Source: Chromera velia
Lineage: Eukaryota > Sar > Chromeraceae
Assembly (NCBI GenBank): GCA_018398765.1
Contig: JAHBMJ010000015.1
Span: 17,501-60,437 of the forward strand
Length of the DNA stretch: 42,937 nucleotides
Direction: 5' to 3'
The translations under genes and the position numbers were made by a program. A model generated the notes under the pieces. The model searched no databases. It saw only the letters and a program-made list of their open reading frames with translations, and was not told where the DNA came from. Positions 29,418 to 39,704 of the stretch are shown here, piece by piece. Positions within the stretch are counted from its first letter, which is position 1. Each line of letters opens with the position of its first letter.

Positions 29418-32275
29418 TGGGAGAGAGAGACTGTGGGCAAGACTGTGCAGGCAGGAGAGGAAGAGACCTCAAAGAATGCCCAGATGTCCACTCTCTGCCG
29501 TCTGTTCTGGTTCAAGGCCAACGTGTGGGTCGCCATTTTGAGTTTCATTGGGAACTACTTCTGGTCAGTCGGTGTGAAACGAGAATGATTTAGGGTTTGT
29601 GCTTTTTTTCTTTTTTGTTCTTTGGGCGCTGTGCGCGTGGTCCATATTCTATGCGATCAACAAGAAAGATTCGTCCTTCCTTCTTTGGTATTTCATGTGG
29701 ATCATGATCAGGTCATTGTCTGTACTTATGTGGCTGAGCTTGCTCACAGCTCGCTCATGCAAAAAGAGTTTTGTGCGCCTTGAAGACATACAGAGAGACC
29801 TGGCTGCAGCGATGCGGCTCTGCAAGGGACCAGCGCGCCCCTTTCTTCCCTTTCATGAAACTCCTTTGAATGGTTTTCCCTCGCACGTCATGGCAGCCAA
29901 TGTGTATCTTCTCTTTTCTCCCTCTCGCGCGCTGTGCGCGTAAGTTTTCCTCGGCTGGTTTTTTGGGGGGGGAAACAGCCAGGAACGCAAACTCTCGAAC
30001 AAAACACCGCCTTTTTGTCCACGCAAAAAAAGATGCATACACGAACGCAGAAATACCCATGCATGCCCTCCCTCGCTGCTCTTCCCCCCCTTTCCCATGC
30101 AGGACCCACTACTTCTACAGCCTTCTGGGGGTCTCCTACTCCCTCGACGGCTGGAGACTGAACAACGTCCCCGTGCCGATGTACCTGGCAACACACTCGT
30201 ACTTCCTCAGCTACCATGTCGTTGCAGGTACATCCATCCGCAGAGGAGCTTGTACATAGACGGACAGCATTTTTGACAGGCAGACGGACAGGAGGAAGCG
30301 CACAGTGGGTGCATGTGTGCGTGAGAGAGAGGCGGAGGGGGGCAGAGAAAGGGAGTGGGAGAGGGAGAGGGAGAGGCGGAGGGAGAAAAAGGAATCTGTA
30401 AGAGGCGAGACAGTCCTGCAGACAGTCAGACAGGCAGAGCCGGAGAAAAAGAGGCGGGGCAGACCGGAAGACCATGTGAAATGTCACGTTTCCTCCGCAG
30501 CCATGCAGTGAAATGTTGAACAGAAAGTCTCGTCCATCCACACACGGACTGTCAATATTTTCATGCTCTCTCGACATAACCCATATGTCCTGCAGGTCTG
30601 GTGCTGCGTCGTTGGCGCACCTCCCGTCTCCGTGCTGCGAGTCCTGCCTGGCTCCGTCCCCTCGGCTCCTTTGCCGTGGTGTCGCTCCTTGCTTCCTCCA
30701 CAGCTCTGACGGAGGCAGTGACGATCTCGGGATATGACCACTACGTCATTGCAGACAGGTGAGTGAGGGCAGGGGGGGGGAGAGACGGTGTGATGCATAC
30801 ATGCATGGCACATTCCAGTCTTTTTTTTCTTCTGGCAGTCGATAGATCGTTTCGCTTTGTGTCTCTGGTACATCACGAAGAAGGGGGGGAGGGATTTCGG
30901 TCTGTCGGATCGTCAATTCATTGCTCGTTCAGATGAGAAGAATGTCTGGTCAAATGACACTCAGAGGGAGACACAGGTAGAAGCAAGCATAAGCACGCAC
31001 AGACGCATGCACACACACATACACACACACATACACATACGCACACACATACATACACAAACACACGCATACCCACAAAGAACCAAGGGCGAGAAGATTG
31101 ATCTGGGTCAGTTGATGGATCGATGCCGCATCGGTTGATTGCCTGGTATGTTGCCTGCCTGCAGGAAATTCTTCTACACCGTGGGCTCTGTTGTCTACGG
31201 GATGGCCCTCATGATTTCTTTCCCCATGTTCTCACAGGTAGGTATTTCTTTCCCCATGTTCTCACAGGTAGGTATAGATGCATGTGCGTTAAGTGGCCCT
31301 CTTTTCTCTCTCCAGATAAGTCTTTCTCTTTCTTTCTCTCTCTTTTTTTTTCAATATGCATCTTTCTAATTTGACATGGCTTCGAAGGTGCACACTTTTC
31401 TGTTGTGCGCGGCCGATGCTGAAAACAAACGTCTGAAAGAAGCGGCAAGGCGCTGGAAAAGGGCCAATCAATTCTTTTGGTTTGGTGCATTTAAGGCCGC
31501 AGTCGAATTTCTCCGCCGCCGTGTTTCCTCTCATCACAATGTTCTTCTGGTAGTCGGCTGCGATCTCTCTCTCATCGGCCTTCGAAAGACGCACCCATAG
31601 ATACCCATATACACATATGTGTCCCCACAATCCCCCCCCCCCNCGCCTGCCTGCCTGCAGCTGGACGAACCTTCATCGGGGTGCCGTCTCTGTGGGGGGT
31701 CGGGCGATCTCAGTGGGGCCGCCCTCGCAGCCGGAGCGAAGGAGGAATCGTTGCGCGCAGCGGGTCTTGGCTCCACGTCACCCCGGACGCCCCTCATCCC
31801 TCCGGTGCCTCCTAAATGGAGACCCTCGGGGGCGCCGGGCGCAGGCGGCTCGAAGCCGGGAGGCGCCACCCCGCCGCGCCCCGGACTGCTACGCAGCAAC
31901 ACAGTTCATTTGGGACCGGGGGGGAGGGTGAAGGCACGGCCCAAGACCCCGACGGCGGCATCGTCCCTGCTGGGCGGGTTAGGACTGGAGGCGGGAGGGG
32001 GCCCCGGCATGCCGCTGTCAGGGGAGGATGCCGGGGCCCGTTTCGGGGCCTCTTGGGGTTCCAGCGCTCTTCGTATTGATTGTGCGTGCTCTTGTTGGTC
32101 TCTGGGTCAGACTGTGCTCCACGCCTGTGCTACAGGCATGCTGGTTTTGTTGGCCTTCGACGCGTTTCGATTAATCTTCCAGGCCTCCCCCTCAGTGAAG
32201 GTGCAAGATGTGAGGCTTCCCTGGCTAGAGAGTGTGATTGCAGGGATCAAAGAAGAGAACGAATTTTCTTTGTAA
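28769..32275 (+). CDS. CPI1: Cycloeucalenol cycloisomerase (sterol ring opening)
   Basis: Six exons: 28769-29092, 29451-29563, 30103-30227, 30596-30758, 31165-31237 and 31661-32275. All introns are GT-AG with agreeing phases; 470 residues. The enzyme opens the 9,19-cyclopropane ring of cycloeucalenol to obtusifoliol in plant-type sterol synthesis in the ER. Blocks shared with plant enzymes are WLSRNPVKRSGEVFFLNY, FWFKANVWVAILSFIGNYFW, THYFYSLLGVSYSLDGW, RLNNVPVPMYLATHSYF and GMALMISFPMF. The plant protein is about 280 residues. The surplus is a hydrophobic N-terminal segment (10-35) and a Gly/Pro/Ala/Arg-rich insert of about 140 residues (271-410) before the last membrane segment TGMLVLLAFDAFRLIF. 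A splice after PSVK to a tiny exon near 32302 is possible, but LPWL in the unspliced tail resembles the plant C-terminus, so I end it at 32275. Confidence 0.88.
29381..29430. repeat. TC/TG microsatellite before exon 2
   Basis: CT, then GT, then GA dinucleotides occupy the place of the polypyrimidine tract of the intron 1 acceptor in the cycloisomerase gene. Confidence 0.9.
31004..31072. repeat. CA/CATA microsatellite in intron 4
   Basis: An interrupted CA run lies in intron 4 of the cycloisomerase gene, about 90 bp before exon 5. Confidence 0.85.
31214..31273 (+). repeat. 30 bp tandem duplication spanning a splice donor
   Basis: The 30 bp unit beginning ATTTCTTTCCCCATG and ending CACAGGTAGGT occurs twice without change (31214-31243 and 31244-31273). 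It includes the end of exon 5 and its donor, so a second, identical donor follows 30 nt later in the same phase. Confidence 0.95.
31631..31643. repeat. C homopolymer with an N
   Basis: About 11 C and an N at 31643 lie just before the acceptor of cycloisomerase exon 6. The true homopolymer length is unresolved. Confidence 0.9.
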
Positions 32276-34616
32276 TCAATCGACTCTATCTATCCTGCAG
32301 GCTGCTGTGTGATTCTTTTGACTGACGATGGAATTTTGTGCTCTGCTTGGAGGAAGAAGGGGGGGGGGAGATCGGGGTGCATGGGTGTGAGGGAGTGGGG
32401 ATATTTGCACAAATGTGTTCGATCAGAGACATGAAGTGCTTGCCGGGAGGTCAGCATGGATCTAACCAGCAATGTGTGGGGAAGGGAGCGGGTACCAAAG
32501 GTTTGTACAGTCATCCAGTCGCGTTGCAGAGATGCAGAGAGAAGTGCATGGAAGGTTCCAGAGAGCAAAAAAAAGAACGGCTGTCCTCCTGCTCATATGA
32601 GAATTCGGTTGGGCGACGAGAGGGAAAGGGAGAGGGTCGGGTTGGTTTTCTGGATTCGCGTAGCTCATTCGTCTGTTTGCTTCATTCTTTGTTTCCATTC
32701 TTCGGTGCATGGCTGCACAACGGTAGGTTTCTGCAGTGCTCACTTTGTTTGGTCTGGGCTGTCTCGAAAATTTGGCATATGAATAAATCAAGCTGGATAG
32801 GGGGTGAACAGGAGACAAGAGGACAATCAGGGAAGAGCAGCATCTTGGGGGAGTGATGCAGTTCGTGTTCCCTTCATTGCATTCATTCATTCATTCATTG
32901 CTGGGTGATAAAATGAAGTGAATGAAGAGAGGGAAGAGAAGAGAGAGGGCGGGACAGAGAATAAAGGGGAAAGAGCAACAGTCTTTTGGGAAGCACGGCT
33001 TTCGTTTTTGATCAATTAACATGGGACCTGGGCGAACGACGGGAAAGTGTACGGAAAGTTGGTGGAGTGGGGGGGGAAGTAAGAGAATGTGGTGACGAAG
33101 GAGAGAGTAGATTGAAGGGAGGGCTTGCGAGTTTTTGTTCAGGGGCCTAGGCAGTCGATTTGGATGCCTTCTGGCATTGTAGATGACCATTTCTTTCTTT
33201 CCTTTCTTTGAGAGTTTGCTGTGAACGTGTACCGGGCAGGCAGGAATGATTGTGTGGAGAAAAAGAAAGAAGAATTGTACAGAAGAGAGAGCTTGTGGTC
33301 CTTCAACAAATTCGTGTATATGGGTGGGTCTCTTGGCAATTCTTCGACAAATTCATTTGCAGAACCGTGCATTTCTTTCGAGTCTGACACTAGGACACAG
33401 GAATGAATGAAATTGGATGAAAGTGCCACTTGAAAAAGAGATTGGGGGGGAACATAGAGGGATTTGAGTCTGGTGGAGTCGTCGTATGTTTCTTTAATGT
33501 CTTTTCCTTTTCTTTTCCTGTTTGCCAATTCGATTGCTTGATTGATTGTATTGGACGGTTAGTCCGGAGAAGCAACTTCTCCTCAAAAGTCGTTCTCATT
33601 TTTTACTTTGCTGTTCTCTTCTTTCCTTTGCTGTAATATTCTTTTCTTTGCCAAAATCAAATTTATAGTGAAATTATGTTTTTCTTTTGCCCAGACGCAA
33701 TTCATTGTTCAATTCGTTTCGTTTCTTGCTCAAACGATCGAAGTACACAGCGCTTTTGAGTGGGCTTATATCGCATTGATTGTACAGAAGGAGCCATGCA
33801 CGTACGCGAATACGCAGATGAATGGATGGATTGATAAATGAAAGAGTGCACGGCATCACTTGTCCGTCCGATCGATCGATCCCATGTGTACTTCCCTGGC
33901 AGTCGCCTGTGATGGGTCTCTTATACAAATGGACACTTGAACGGTCTTTGGAGAAACGTTCCAGGTATTTCTTCCTAGATTTCATCTCAGTCTGTCAGCC
34001 CTGTCTGTCTCCTTTCCTGTTTGGCGGCTTGTCGATCTCATCGTCCACTGTCTCGTTGATGGCATCGCTCGCTGATCTGTGAATCGCCTAGTGAATCGCA
34101 GGGGGCAACGAATTCATGCTGCGCCCTCCCGACCCGCGCTGCTCCCTCTGTCGGGTTCTCTCCAAAACCACCGGCGCAATAGGCCCCCCTTCCGAGCACT
34201 GGCAATGCAAGCATCCATGTTGCCATCATTATGATCAACGGATGCCGCCATGTCCACCGCAACTTCTGATCCTTTGTGTAAACTTTCAAGTTGATTACCA
34301 CCAAACTATATGATGTGAGTATATGTCAGTCCAAGTGTAAATCCAGCTGTGAGTCTGAAATTGACTCTGAATGATTCTAGGAATGATTATACATATCCTT
34401 ATTAGTTAGTTAGCTAGTTAGTTAGTTAGTTAGTCAGACGATGCGAAACCTCAGTTGAAGCGCATCAATTTTTTAAACATAATTGTTCACTCATTCATTC
34501 ATTGATTCATTCAGTATATTATATTCATTCATTCATAACAGGTGTAATGAATGATAAAACTATCCAATTATCAAACTGTTTACATTGATATTCAGTTATA
34601 TGTTATGCTATGCTCA
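32276..34616. other. Intergenic DNA without a supported gene
   Basis: No family match is seen on either strand. A short plus-strand frame at 34116-34313 holds a Cys/His cluster (RCSLC..., HWQCKHPCCHH) that could be a metal-binding exon or chance. Tetranucleotide repeats occur at 32876-32900 (ATTC), 34405-34436 (TTAG) and 34489-34535 (ATTC). Confidence 0.5.
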
Positions 34617-37600
34617 TTATCATCATCATCATCATACGCCATCGTCATCGGCCCATAGTAGGCGTCTAGCGTTCGGCAAGTCATGACATGCAAGGCAGAT
34701 TGTTAAAGATGGACCCTCACTCGGCAACATTTGACAAACTAGCTTAACAACTACATTTCTTCGTGAACTCTTCTACTTCTGGTAGGGCGTGCTTGTGCAT
34801 GAGCGAGGCTGCTTCATGTGATGTTGACTGCCAGCCATGCCATGCCACCTCATAATGCCATCCTCTTCCTTGCTTGTACTTCTTAAGAATTTCCTTTATC
34901 TGACAGCCCTAAACCCAGCTTCCCTTCTTTTCTGCGACTGTCTTCTTCGGCTGCTCTGGCTGTCTGGGGGCGAGGTCTTTGTGTGCTTTGCTAGTGTGAA
35001 TACGAAGCCCGTAGAGGGTAGAGAACGTTCGTCCACATGCCGCACACTTCGCATCTCCATCTCTCTGCCCCTTTCTCACCTCCCTTTTCCTTTCTTTTTC
35101 TTCCGCTGCTCTCTCCTCTACCTTTTTTACCCCATCTTGAATTAACGCCCTCCACCTGCCCCTATGAGAGGCAAGCGTCTGCCACTCGGCCTCATTGATT
35201 TCCAGAAGGCAGAAATCAGAGAAGACACAGTCGCTCTAATGAAGGAGGGGTCGACTAAGGGGGCGCTCTCCTCGGAGATGCCCAAACAACAACTGACGAG
35301 GAAGACGCTCTCCCCCCATCCTCCCAATATGCCCCAGCTACCGGAGTCTGGCGAGTCTGATAGTGCTCTCAATCGTGCACAATCTAAACGCATGACGGAT
35401 GGCGGCATCAGGAGTACGCTCCTGACAAGGCTAGTTCGTCACCTGCCTTATACGCACTATGCATCATGACTCTAACTTCCTGATCTGGTCTCTTTGAGCT
35501 GCCCACGTCTCTGCCCTATAGAGGAGGGCGGGGAGGACTGCACCTTTGAACATGTGCATTTTTATTTTTGTTGTGAGCCCTGCCCACTTCCATACCTCCC
35601 CCTACAACTTCTCTCACACTATTCCTGCTTTCTGGATGTGGTGATGGATCTCTCCATTGAGAGACCCGTCATTCGACATCACACCCCCTAGGTACTAGAA
35701 CTGCTCTACCTCTTGCAGGGGCTGTCCTTTAATGATAATGATAGACTGACGCGGCTTCGCTATATGCCTTTCCTCCCCCCTTCCCGGCTGCAACATCATT
35801 TCTGTCTTCTTGATAGAGATTTTTAACCCCCACCTGTCGTATGCTGCCTGCGGGCGATCTGCAAACTCCTGCATGCGATACTCTTGCATCTCGGGTGCGG
35901 CCAGCCTGGCCAGGTCATCTGCGAACTTCAGATCAGCGACACTGATCTTGAAGGCGGATCGGCCTGCCTTCTTACTCGAAAAAGGCTCTGCAAAATCCAC
36001 CTCCACCTCTATCCCTCCATCCCAGCCCTGCAAGGCCTCCTGCACAACTGCTTCGAAAAGAATGGAGAAAAGAAGAGGTCCCGGACCAATCACACATCCC
36101 TGTCTGACCCCATTCTCAACTGCAAACGGCTCTGTTCTCTCTCCATTCACCTCTACACATTCCTGCATGTTTTGTATAAACGACATGATGATGTCTATTA
36201 GGAGGGGGGGAATGCTCACCTTCAAAAGCAAAGCACGGAGGGCAACATGATTGACTGTGTCGAAGGCCTTTGTCAGATCAACGAACAGCCTCTCCCGTGC
36301 CTTCTCCATGATCTGCCTTGCAGTGAAAAGCATGTCTATTGTCCCCCTCCCCTCCCTGAATCCCGCCTGTGACTCACCTATTTTCTTCTTGTTTCGCTTC
36401 TAGATGCGACCCCCCACAATCTTTGTAAGCACTTTGCCTGCAACGATTAGCAGGGCGATCTCCCTCCAGTTGTCACAGAGCAGACGGTTGCCCTTCTTGG
36501 GGACAGGGACCATCACTGCATCTCTGAACGCCTTCAGCACCCCCCTTTCCCTCCATACTGCCCTAAAAACCTCCAAAAGCCTGCTAATAATCGCTTCCCC
36601 ACCTGCCTTCAGCTGCTCTACTACTATGCTGTCTGCCCCTACAGCTTTCCCATTTGGCAGCCTCTTCACGGCCTCTCTCACTTCTGCTCTGCTTGGAATT
36701 TTATCTATCCACCACTCCATCCACGCTTGCGGGATTTTCTCTATCACCCCCTCAACTGCCTCAGATAGAAGGTTTACAACTCCTTCAAAGAAATGACCAA
36801 AACGGGCTGGCACTTCCCCTGCATCTGTCAGGGGGGGATTTCCCGCTTTCTGCCCTTCCCCCAGGATCGCCTTGATCCCTGGCCTGCCCTGAGGCCTTTG
36901 TAACTCCTTCTAGAAGCGGTAAAGCTTCAAAAAGTTGTTGTACACAAAGGCCTCTTCAAGCTCTTGTCCCTTCTGTGTCCACCAGGCGTTTCGGGCCCTT
37001 CTGACAGCGTGCGCTGCAGCATTCCGTGCTCCGTTTCGATTCAGCTCCCGTCTCCCCCTTCCTGCTCGCATTCTCATAAACAACCCTTGCTTTCTTCTTC
37101 TGTTCAAGCAACGGCAACAGTTGTAAACACGTCTCTGCAAACCATTCTGGCGTAGGGCGCGTGCTTTTGCTTTCTATCGTAGCTTTGGCGACATTGCGGA
37201 TGGTGACAGCTGTCTCCTCCCACAGCTGTTCAGCTGTTGCTGCGGCTGTGACTTTCGGGAGCTTTTCGAGTACGGCATGGAGCGCGGGACCGCGGGTACA
37301 AACGCTTTACTCGCTTATCCAATGCCTGCTGTACGCTTTCTTGCTTCTGCTTTCTGGGGGAAGGGAGACGGATTTTTAGACCAACGAACCGATGATCAGA
37401 CCAACAGTCGATCAACCTGTATACCCTGACATCACCCACCCTGCTCATATCCCCCCTCTTCACAAGAAAGTAGTCGAGCTCGTGCCACTTTTTGGAACGT
37501 GGGTGCTGCCACGATCTTTTGTGGTATGGGGGGTGCTAGAAGAACGAGTTTGCAACGACCAGCTCATGCTCAAGGCAGAACTCGAGCAAGCACTGCCCAT

Positions 37601-38130
37601 TCTGGTTTAGGTATCTCTGCCCCTCCGTGAACCTCCCTAACACCGCCGCCGTTTCCTCATTTCTTTCTCCCACCCTCGCATTGAAATCCCCCCCAATGAC
37701 GACTGGGTTTCCATTTAGGACTTTTCTCACTGCCTCCCCGAGGTCTCGGTAGAACTCAGCCACTTCCTCGTCTCCTGCCCCACTGGTAGGGGCGTAGGTT
37801 GAAATCAGTATGACGGCTTCGAGGTCAACTCGCCCGATACGGCTTGCATTACCGGTTTGTTACAGCACACCGGGTTTCTGCCTCTCTGCCTTCCTACTGA
37901 ACAAGAACCCCACCCCATTCCGCCCTTGCAATACGCTTCCTGCAGGTGGGCCTGCGAAGAGCAACCGCTGCCTTTCGTAACATTCCGTTTCCCCGTGGAT
38001 ATGGGTTTCCTACAGGAACGCAACGTCCATACTTGCCCTGTGGAACTCCTCCGCGATGTGGGCTGTCTTCTTTGGGGGAGCCTGTGCTCCCTTTCCTCCT
38101 GTATCAAGTAAGGACCAGTGCATTAAACAA
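34617..38130 (-). pseudogene. Decayed RTE/BovB-like LINE
   Basis: Read on the minus strand the parts come in the right order. An AP-type endonuclease lies at about 38127-37380, with AFL-stop-ETHIH, an in-frame stop near 37860, VIGGDFNARVG, and later ELDYFLVKR and CWSDHRFVGLK. RT fingers (LPNGKAVGADSIVVEQLK, DAVMVPVPKKG) lie at 36813-36400. Palm blocks (FVDLTKAFDTVNH, GVRQGCVIGPGPLLFSILF, LKFADDLARLA) lie at 36333-35695. A C-terminal tract (YLGGVMSNDGSLNGEI, AVLPALLYRAETWAA) lies at about 35700-35150. The 3' end at 34617-34679 has an (ATG)n tail. Many stops and frameshifts break it. Several stops replace glutamine codons, a C-to-T pattern. The family resembles LINEs annotated as craniofacial development protein 2-like. 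It is not functional as read. Confidence 0.85.
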
Positions 38131-38530
38131 ATAAATTGCAAATAAATTGCTTTGACTAGTTTGATGCAAACAATTATTGCAATAGTTGCAATTAATTGCC
38201 AATAATTGCCTATAAAACAAAAATTTAATTTTTCTAAGTGCTCTAGGGTGTTTAAAGGACTATTAATAACATTTTTGTGTTTTTTTATGCATATTTAATG
38301 TGATGTACAGTATTTTAATACTTATATAAATGAATTTAAAATCTTTGAAAGGAGTTATACTAAGTTATACAACTCATTACTAAGCTATTACTTCGTATTA
38401 ATACCTGTAATATATTTAACAATAACTATTTTTATTTTTTAATATAGAAAATATAAACTTAGAATTCAATATGAATGATAAACAATATGAACACACTTTC
38501 ATGTACGGTTCATAACATGAAAATTCTGTA
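38131..38530. other. AT-rich insertion or flank
   Basis: AT-rich DNA with many ATTGC/AATTGC words (38135-38215). It separates the endonuclease start of the decayed LINE from a further minus-strand protein-like remnant. Confidence 0.5.
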
Positions 38531-38970
38531 ACTATACCTTACTGTAAGGTGCAAAAATTCTGGGTTCCGAGGAACCAGCACTGTCTACGCCGCTTTCCTT
38601 TCTTTCGGTCTCCTTTTTGCCTGTTGCCTTTTTTCCACCTTCCAACTTTCTGTTTCTGCCTTTGTCTGTGCATCTTTGGTTGCCTACCATAGCAACGATG
38701 CTTACATGTTCCCTGAGGGGGGCGGCTCTTGACGCTTCAGGGCAGTTCTGCACGGCTTAACTGGGGGAAAGAAGACTCTCACTGAAACCAGTCCAGCACT
38801 GTTGCACAGAACTCCATGATTTGGGCTGCAATTTTCTTTGGAGAAGCGACGGTTCGATCCAAAGCCTCTACCCCAGATGGGAAAGGCCGGGGTCAGCGGC
38901 GCCGCATATTGCCGAGTAAAGCGTTCGCACCCGCGCTCCGCGCCGTACTCGAAAAGCTCCCGAAAGTTAT
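38531..38970. other. LINE-derived fragments in both orientations
   Basis: On the plus strand, 38916-38966 matches the minus strand of about 37252-37312 inside the LINE (shared word GTACTCGAAAAGCTCCCG), so a LINE piece lies here in reverse orientation. It is followed by ACTATG units. On the minus strand, 38753-38532 and 38880-38765 read as protein-like stretches (for example KIAAQIMEFCATVLDWFQ) of unknown origin, perhaps the LINE's 5' part. Confidence 0.5.
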
Positions 38971-39704
38971 ACTATACTATGACTATGACTATAATGCGCC
39001 GTCGTTATCCATATCTACAGATACATATCCAGAGCTAGCTCAGGCTAAATATTTTTAATGTTAGGCAGGGAAAAGTTGTTCTGTTCTAGGATATGTATAC
39101 ATCAAATAAAGTTTTACGCAGTGTAATACGCACTGTTTGCAAAAGTATTTGCATATTTATTTCATTTAAATTTATATAAAGTTGACAATAGATTATTACT
39201 ATGGTTATTATTAATTCACAGTAAATAACACACATGCTAGCAGACATCATTGAGAGATTCATTGTACTAGTTATTGTATTTTCTAAAAATATATACTAGT
39301 ATATAATATGAAAATGATTTCTTTTTTTTTCATATATAGTATGATAGTCGTGGGATGTCACAGGCCCAGTTTTTTAACTTTTTTTCAAAAAATAACCTTC
39401 GAAAACGGCCTACTTCAATATTTTCCACAGAATTGTAGCTCTCCAATTATGGTACCTTAGATTCCTACATTTTTTATTTTATTTTATTTTAATTAGTGTC
39501 TAGATTTTTTTTTTAAAAATTTATCACTGGCACCCAGGCTAGCAGAGCTGCAGGCAAAGCTCTTGATCTTGCGTACATCATAACAAATAAACAGGATGGC
39601 TTTGTGTTTGAGCGACGAGTCACTGAGCGTCCTTGAAGTGCAAGATTTTGTTAAAGTGCAGTACTAGGCGCGTTGAAAAATGTATTGAAGAAATCAGTCG
39701 TTCT
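38971..39704. other. AT-rich DNA without a gene
   Basis: Nothing is supported here apart from short homopolymers. The right edge is the 3' flank of the PARP gene. Confidence 0.5.

Noticed and set aside
36404..36796. Plus-strand frame of 130 codons
   Set aside because: It lies opposite the RT fingers of the decayed LINE and has no features of its own.
38850..38870. GGTTCGATCC resembling a tRNA T-loop
   Set aside because: The flanking bases do not pair as a T-stem or acceptor stem and no anticodon arm lies upstream.
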